Assembly (NCBI GenBank): GCA_025765615.1 | Contig: JAIVFJ010000491.1 | Location: 1 to 32,779 of the forward strand | Direction of reading: 5' to 3' | Length of the DNA: 32,779 bases | Origin: Zopfochytrium polystomum | Taxonomy: Eukaryota > Chytridiomycota > Chytridiomycetes > Chytridiales > Chytridiaceae | In this document: one piece after another, positions 29,541 to 32,779 of the stretch | How the letters are laid out: each line of letters starts with the position of its first letter | How positions within the stretch are numbered: position 1 is the first letter of the stretch | Translations under genes and position numbers: made by a program | Notes under the pieces: model-generated | Told to the model about the DNA's origin: nothing | The model's database searches: none | The model's input: only the letters and a program-made list of their open reading frames with translations

Positions 29541-29552
29541 GTTTTAAACTAC
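29541..29552. terminator. GTTTTAAACTAC motif between convergent Q and RPB2
   Basis: It is identical to 21241-21252 and placed identically: the CTA is the reverse of the TAG stop of the minus-strand polymerase gene, so that gene ends TAG TTTAAAAC. Q ends 14 bp upstream. Confidence 0.45.
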
Positions 29553-31798
29553 GAATAGGTGAATGAGCGTACCACACTCTCCATGCGTTGCACTGACTGA
29601 GCCTGAGCATAGGTACCATGTACTGAATCTGTAGTATCATCAGCTGAATGCATGTTCGCAGCCCGCCATGTGTGGAATGAGTGTAGCATCATCGCTATGT
29701 CCAGCTTGAGCAGGGATTGTCGCATCACTACATTGGTTGTGGCTGCTGGATTGTCAGCATCGGGCTGTGGCAGGGGACAGTCACATAGCAACGATAAGCG
29801 CCTGCACTTGGTGCATATACTCACAACACAGGCATCGTAACTGTCCACCAGCTCAGAGAGACAGTGCATGTACCCTTTCATACACATGGTCAATGCTTCC
29901 ATCTCACCAAGCCTCACCGGGTATCCCTTCAACCTGCCCTTGCCTATTGAGACTGAGCGAGGCACACTGGACATATAGTGCTGCTTGTCACTTGCCAAGT
30001 GTCCCAGCAACCAGAAGTCACATATACCATAGTCAGCAATCACTCTCCTGCGTATGCCATCTGCTGTTACTGAGTACACGAACTCAGCTGAGCCTGGGTA
30101 CTTGAGGTAGCATCTCCTCGGCTGTGGCTTCCTGCTGTAACTGTCATCCAGTGTCACACATACGCTCGACGTGATGGTAGTGGGATCGAAGTCATGCACT
30201 CCGACTGCGGCCATTCCCGCCCATGCTTCCAGCACCTGCCCGATCGTGTTGCGGTTAGTGACGGATGATTGTGCCATCACTACATGCGGACTGAATTCAG
30301 CTCCAGTGTCAATGTCTACGCATGTCACCAGGCGATCACTGGGTACTACCTCAGACACCACGCATTTCTGCCCGTGCCTAGTTCCCAGCTTGTCACCCGG
30401 CTGGATGCAGCTACTCTTGGTTCGTGCCACAACATATGATGCCTTCTGCTTGGTAGTGCCAGTGGAGATCACCTCCCCATCATCGCTAGGCCGCCACCAA
30501 TGATTCCGCTCTCCCAGTTTAGTGCCGATTGCCACATTCGATACACGCTCTGGCTTGGGATGTACTACATACCCTGTTCTCTCAAACACACGCATATCAT
30601 TCAGGCAGTCATTGATCTGCACTGCGTCCTCGTAGTTCATCCTAGTGTTGCAGAACACCACCAACAGCGGATAGCCTGGCACAGATATCACACTGTCAGC
30701 GTCCATCTCCTGACATAGCATATCCATGATCTGTGTTCTCACCACCTGAGTGCATCTGTTGCTAGGTATGGTAGTGGAGATCAGGTCCAGCCTGGGAGTG
30801 CAGATTGCCTGCGGTGACATGGAGGATGCAAAGAGTGTGCGGGGTGGCTGATCCCACGTGACGTATGGCACAAGGCAGAAGTATGACTTGGCATACTCCA
30901 GGAACTCAGTCCGAGCAGGGGCACTCATGTTCAGTACCTCCATCATGCGTTGGGTGTTGAACATCATGGAGTCCACATACCGCAGCTTGTGGAGATCACC
31001 CGGTGCGTACCTGCTCACGATTACTGGCCTCATGACACAGCCGGTGGCAGTTGAGAGCACCAATACACGCTGACGATCGAAGATATGGATGCTTGGTGTC
31101 GAGTGCCCACGGAACTTGCCCCAACGCACAATGCAACGCAGTACACCGTAGCCATTGCTCTGCATCATGCATCCGTTGTAGTATACAGTCCATGCTACGT
31201 CACTGGAGATTGCGAGTTGAGTGGCTGATAGCTTGCGCAGTTCGCCAGCAGTCAGCGGAGCGCACCGCCCGAGTGCAGATACTAGCTCACGGCATCTGTC
31301 CAAGCAAGTGGCATTCTCCACTCTGATTCGAGTGCCGTTGCAGAACGAGCATATCCTGCCTGCCTCGAGATTGGCCGGTGTATATGTACAGCAGACGAAG
31401 CCAGCGAGATCCTCCCGCGGTGTACGTAGTGCCGCATTGAAGCGATCATCAAATATCGCCTGTCTCTCTTTCTCTGTCTGCAGTCTATCATTGGGCTCTT
31501 CATACGGCCTCACATCGACTAGCGTATTGTCGTGCAGTACACCATAAACACCCGATCTGCGGCTTGAGTCAGTGATACCATTGTACATCACTAGCCATCC
31601 AGTATCTCTGCTAGCAGCTCCCATCTCGTATACAGCAGTCGAATCAAAAACGTACATCGGGCCAATGAACCGATCACCTGACTGATAGCATTCAGCAACT
31701 GTACGTATACTCTTGCTCTTGCTGTCTCTGATCATTGTGTAGCTATCATCAACCCACCGTTCTCTTCTCTGTGCTAGATGCTGGATCATGGCCTCCAT
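29549..31798 (-). CDS. RPB2-like RNA polymerase second-largest subunit, 749 aa, probably 5'-truncated
   Basis: A homologue of the second-largest RNA polymerase subunit, which forms the active-site wall and binds the 3' RNA end. In order: a fork-like CCTYTPANLEAG (~141); an external-domain YYNG... to TGCVMRPV (~249), like the DAGRxxRPL block; QPPRTLFASSM (~313), like NQSPR; a YEDAV segment like the GYNQEDS region; GDKLGTRHGQK (~468), the signature GDKxxxRHGQKG; NTIGQVLE; GRLKGYPVRLGEMEA (~630), like GGLRFGEME; and CTKC...CDC (~662-674), the zinc site. Cellular RPB2 is about 1200 residues with a far longer N-terminal lobe and protrusion. The ATG at 31798 lies 3 bp from an LTR edge, so coding sequence was probably lost upstream. 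The stop is TAG TTTAAAAC. Confidence 0.85.
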   Translation of the reverse strand: MEAMIQHLAQRRERWVDDSYTMIRDSKSKSIRTVAECYQSGDRFIGPMYVFDSTAVYEMGAASRDTGWLVMYNGITDSSRRSGVYGVLHDNTLVDVRPYEEPNDRLQTEKERQAIFDDRFNAALRTPREDLAGFVCCTYTPANLEAGRICSFCNGTRIRVENATCLDRCRELVSALGRCAPLTAGELRKLSATQLAISSDVAWTVYYNGCMMQSNGYGVLRCIVRWGKFRGHSTPSIHIFDRQRVLVLSTATGCVMRPVIVSRYAPGDLHKLRYVDSMMFNTQRMMEVLNMSAPARTEFLEYAKSYFCLVPYVTWDQPPRTLFASSMSPQAICTPRLDLISTTIPSNRCTQVVRTQIMDMLCQEMDADSVISVPGYPLLVVFCNTRMNYEDAVQINDCLNDMRVFERTGYVVHPKPERVSNVAIGTKLGERNHWWRPSDDGEVISTGTTKQKASYVVARTKSSCIQPGDKLGTRHGQKCVVSEVVPSDRLVTCVDIDTGAEFSPHVVMAQSSVTNRNTIGQVLEAWAGMAAVGVHDFDPTTITSSVCVTLDDSYSRKPQPRRCYLKYPGSAEFVYSVTADGIRRRVIADYGICDFWLLGHLASDKQHYMSSVPRSVSIGKGRLKGYPVRLGEMEALTMCMKGYMHCLSELVDSYDACVVSICTKCRRLSLLCDCPLPQPDADNPAATTNVVMRQSLLKLDIAMMLHSFHTWRAANMHSADDTTDSVHGTYAQAQSVQRMESVVRSFTYS

Positions 31799-31801
31799 CT
31801 T

Positions 31802-32779
31802 TGATGAAATCCCACCCAGGACTGGAGGGACTTGGTGTGTGTGGGGATGAAGAGAGAGAGAGAGAGAGAGAGAGCAGTGATGATGGAAAAGGGAGAGGAG
31901 TGAGAGGATGTAGAGAGGAGAGAGGAGTGAGTGGGCAGAGATGGAAGAGAGAGCAAATGGAGGAAGAGAGATTGGCTTGTTTTGCACTGGATTCTGTTAA
32001 AGCAGCAAGGAGGGGGTTGGATTCCTTTTTTGATCTCTGTGAGAGGTTGCTGCTTTTATACTCCTGCAGGTTGGAGCCATCAGAAAACAGAGGGAGAAGT
32101 GGGCTGCACAGAGCAGGCCACAGAAATGAGATAAAACAGGCTGAGCACCAACCCCCAGCCTGGGCTAAGTACCCATTCAGGGCTGAGTACCACCCAGGGC
32201 TGGGCATCACTCAGGGCTGAGCACCAGCCAGGGCTAAGTACCAGCCTGGGCTGAGCACCACCCAGGGCTGAGTACCAGCCTGGGCTGTGCACCACCTAGG
32301 GCTAAGTACCAGCCAGAGCTGAGTACCACCTTGGGCTGAGCACTTTGTCTGGGCTGAGTACCACCAGGAACCAATTTACAGCTTGTTTGAGAAACAGTAG
32401 CTTGTAAATTGGTTTGGTTGTTTCCAAATCAGGAAGCTTGTTTGGGAAACAAGCCGCTTTTTTCCTTGTTTTTAGAAATCCAATGATTGGTGCAATCTCT
32501 GGTGAGCTCAGTTTTTATCTCATTTTTAGAAATGCAGTGATTGGTGCAATCCCTGATTCCTAAATGCCTGTTGCATTGCTCAGATTGCACAGCACAGCAG
32601 GAAAGCTGGAATTCCAGATCAGGAAGCGGAATTCCGTTGCAGAGAGAGGAATTCCAGATCAGGAAGCGGAATTCCGATGCAAAAGGGCGGAATTCCGGTG
32701 CAGAGAGCGGAATTCCGGAGCCTGGGGCAGTGGTACACTGCTTCTGCATGCTTGCTGTGCTGTGTTACATGTGCAGAGT
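31802..32779 (-). mobile_element. Copia LTR, reverse orientation, running off the window
   Basis: It begins TGATGAAATCCC, the reverse complement of the LTR 3' end, and continues through the CT run (as GA), the TATA box (32053-32060 reversed), the minisatellite and the GGAATTCC palindromes until the window ends after 978 bp. It resembles the LTR A/D subtype with private changes. ATCTT at 31797-31801 is the candidate target duplication, but the far side is not visible, so solo LTR or full element cannot be decided. Confidence 0.9.

Overview
The window looks like nuclear DNA of a fungus. It carries Ty1/copia LTR retrotransposons and a secreted LysM/CBM18/GH18 chitinase of fungal type. Between the retrotransposons lies a foreign-looking block of tightly packed, intron-poor genes with virus- or cytoplasmic-plasmid-like features. 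Three of these genes encode large-subunit homologues of multisubunit DNA-dependent RNA polymerase. The host species cannot be named from the sequence. Both ends of the window lie inside copies of the same LTR, so genes at both edges are cut.

Layout. 1-551 is LTR sequence. 552-2896 holds three minus-strand genes with overlapping ends: Z (coiled coil, cut by the LTR), Y (unknown) and the C-terminal part of X. 2897-19971 is a composite copia array: LTR A, truncated internal 1, LTR B, complete internal 2, LTR C, chimeric internal 3, LTR D. It is flanked by the 5-bp duplication GAAAT. The array sits inside gene X, whose N-terminal part resumes at 19977-20199. Next come gene P (+, unknown, with a possible +1 frameshift near its start), a compact RPB1-like gene A (-, 21249-23090) and a chitinase pseudogene (+, 23236-25488). 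A gene-free stretch follows (25489-27441) with five regularly spaced GC palindromes and a 60-bp copy of the chitinase tail. Then come a second compact RPB1-like gene B (+, 27442-29271), small ORF Q (+) and an RPB2-like gene (-, 29549-31798). From 31802 to the end is another LTR in reverse orientation, abutting the 5' end of the RPB2-like gene.

How it fits together. The RPB1-like proteins keep the DFDGD metal-binding motif and the RPB2-like protein keeps the GDK..xRHGQK motif, but all are far shorter than cellular subunits. Stop codons of several of these genes overlap or directly touch a near-palindromic GTTTTAAA[A]C motif. I infer an endogenised large DNA virus or linear-plasmid-like element that encoded its own transcription machinery, with the motif as a possible 3'-end signal. 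Copia elements later invaded and broke it up. The chitinase recalls the chitinase subunit of yeast linear-plasmid killer systems, but similar chitinases are also ordinary fungal genes. Family assignments rest on motifs read by eye; no database search was possible.
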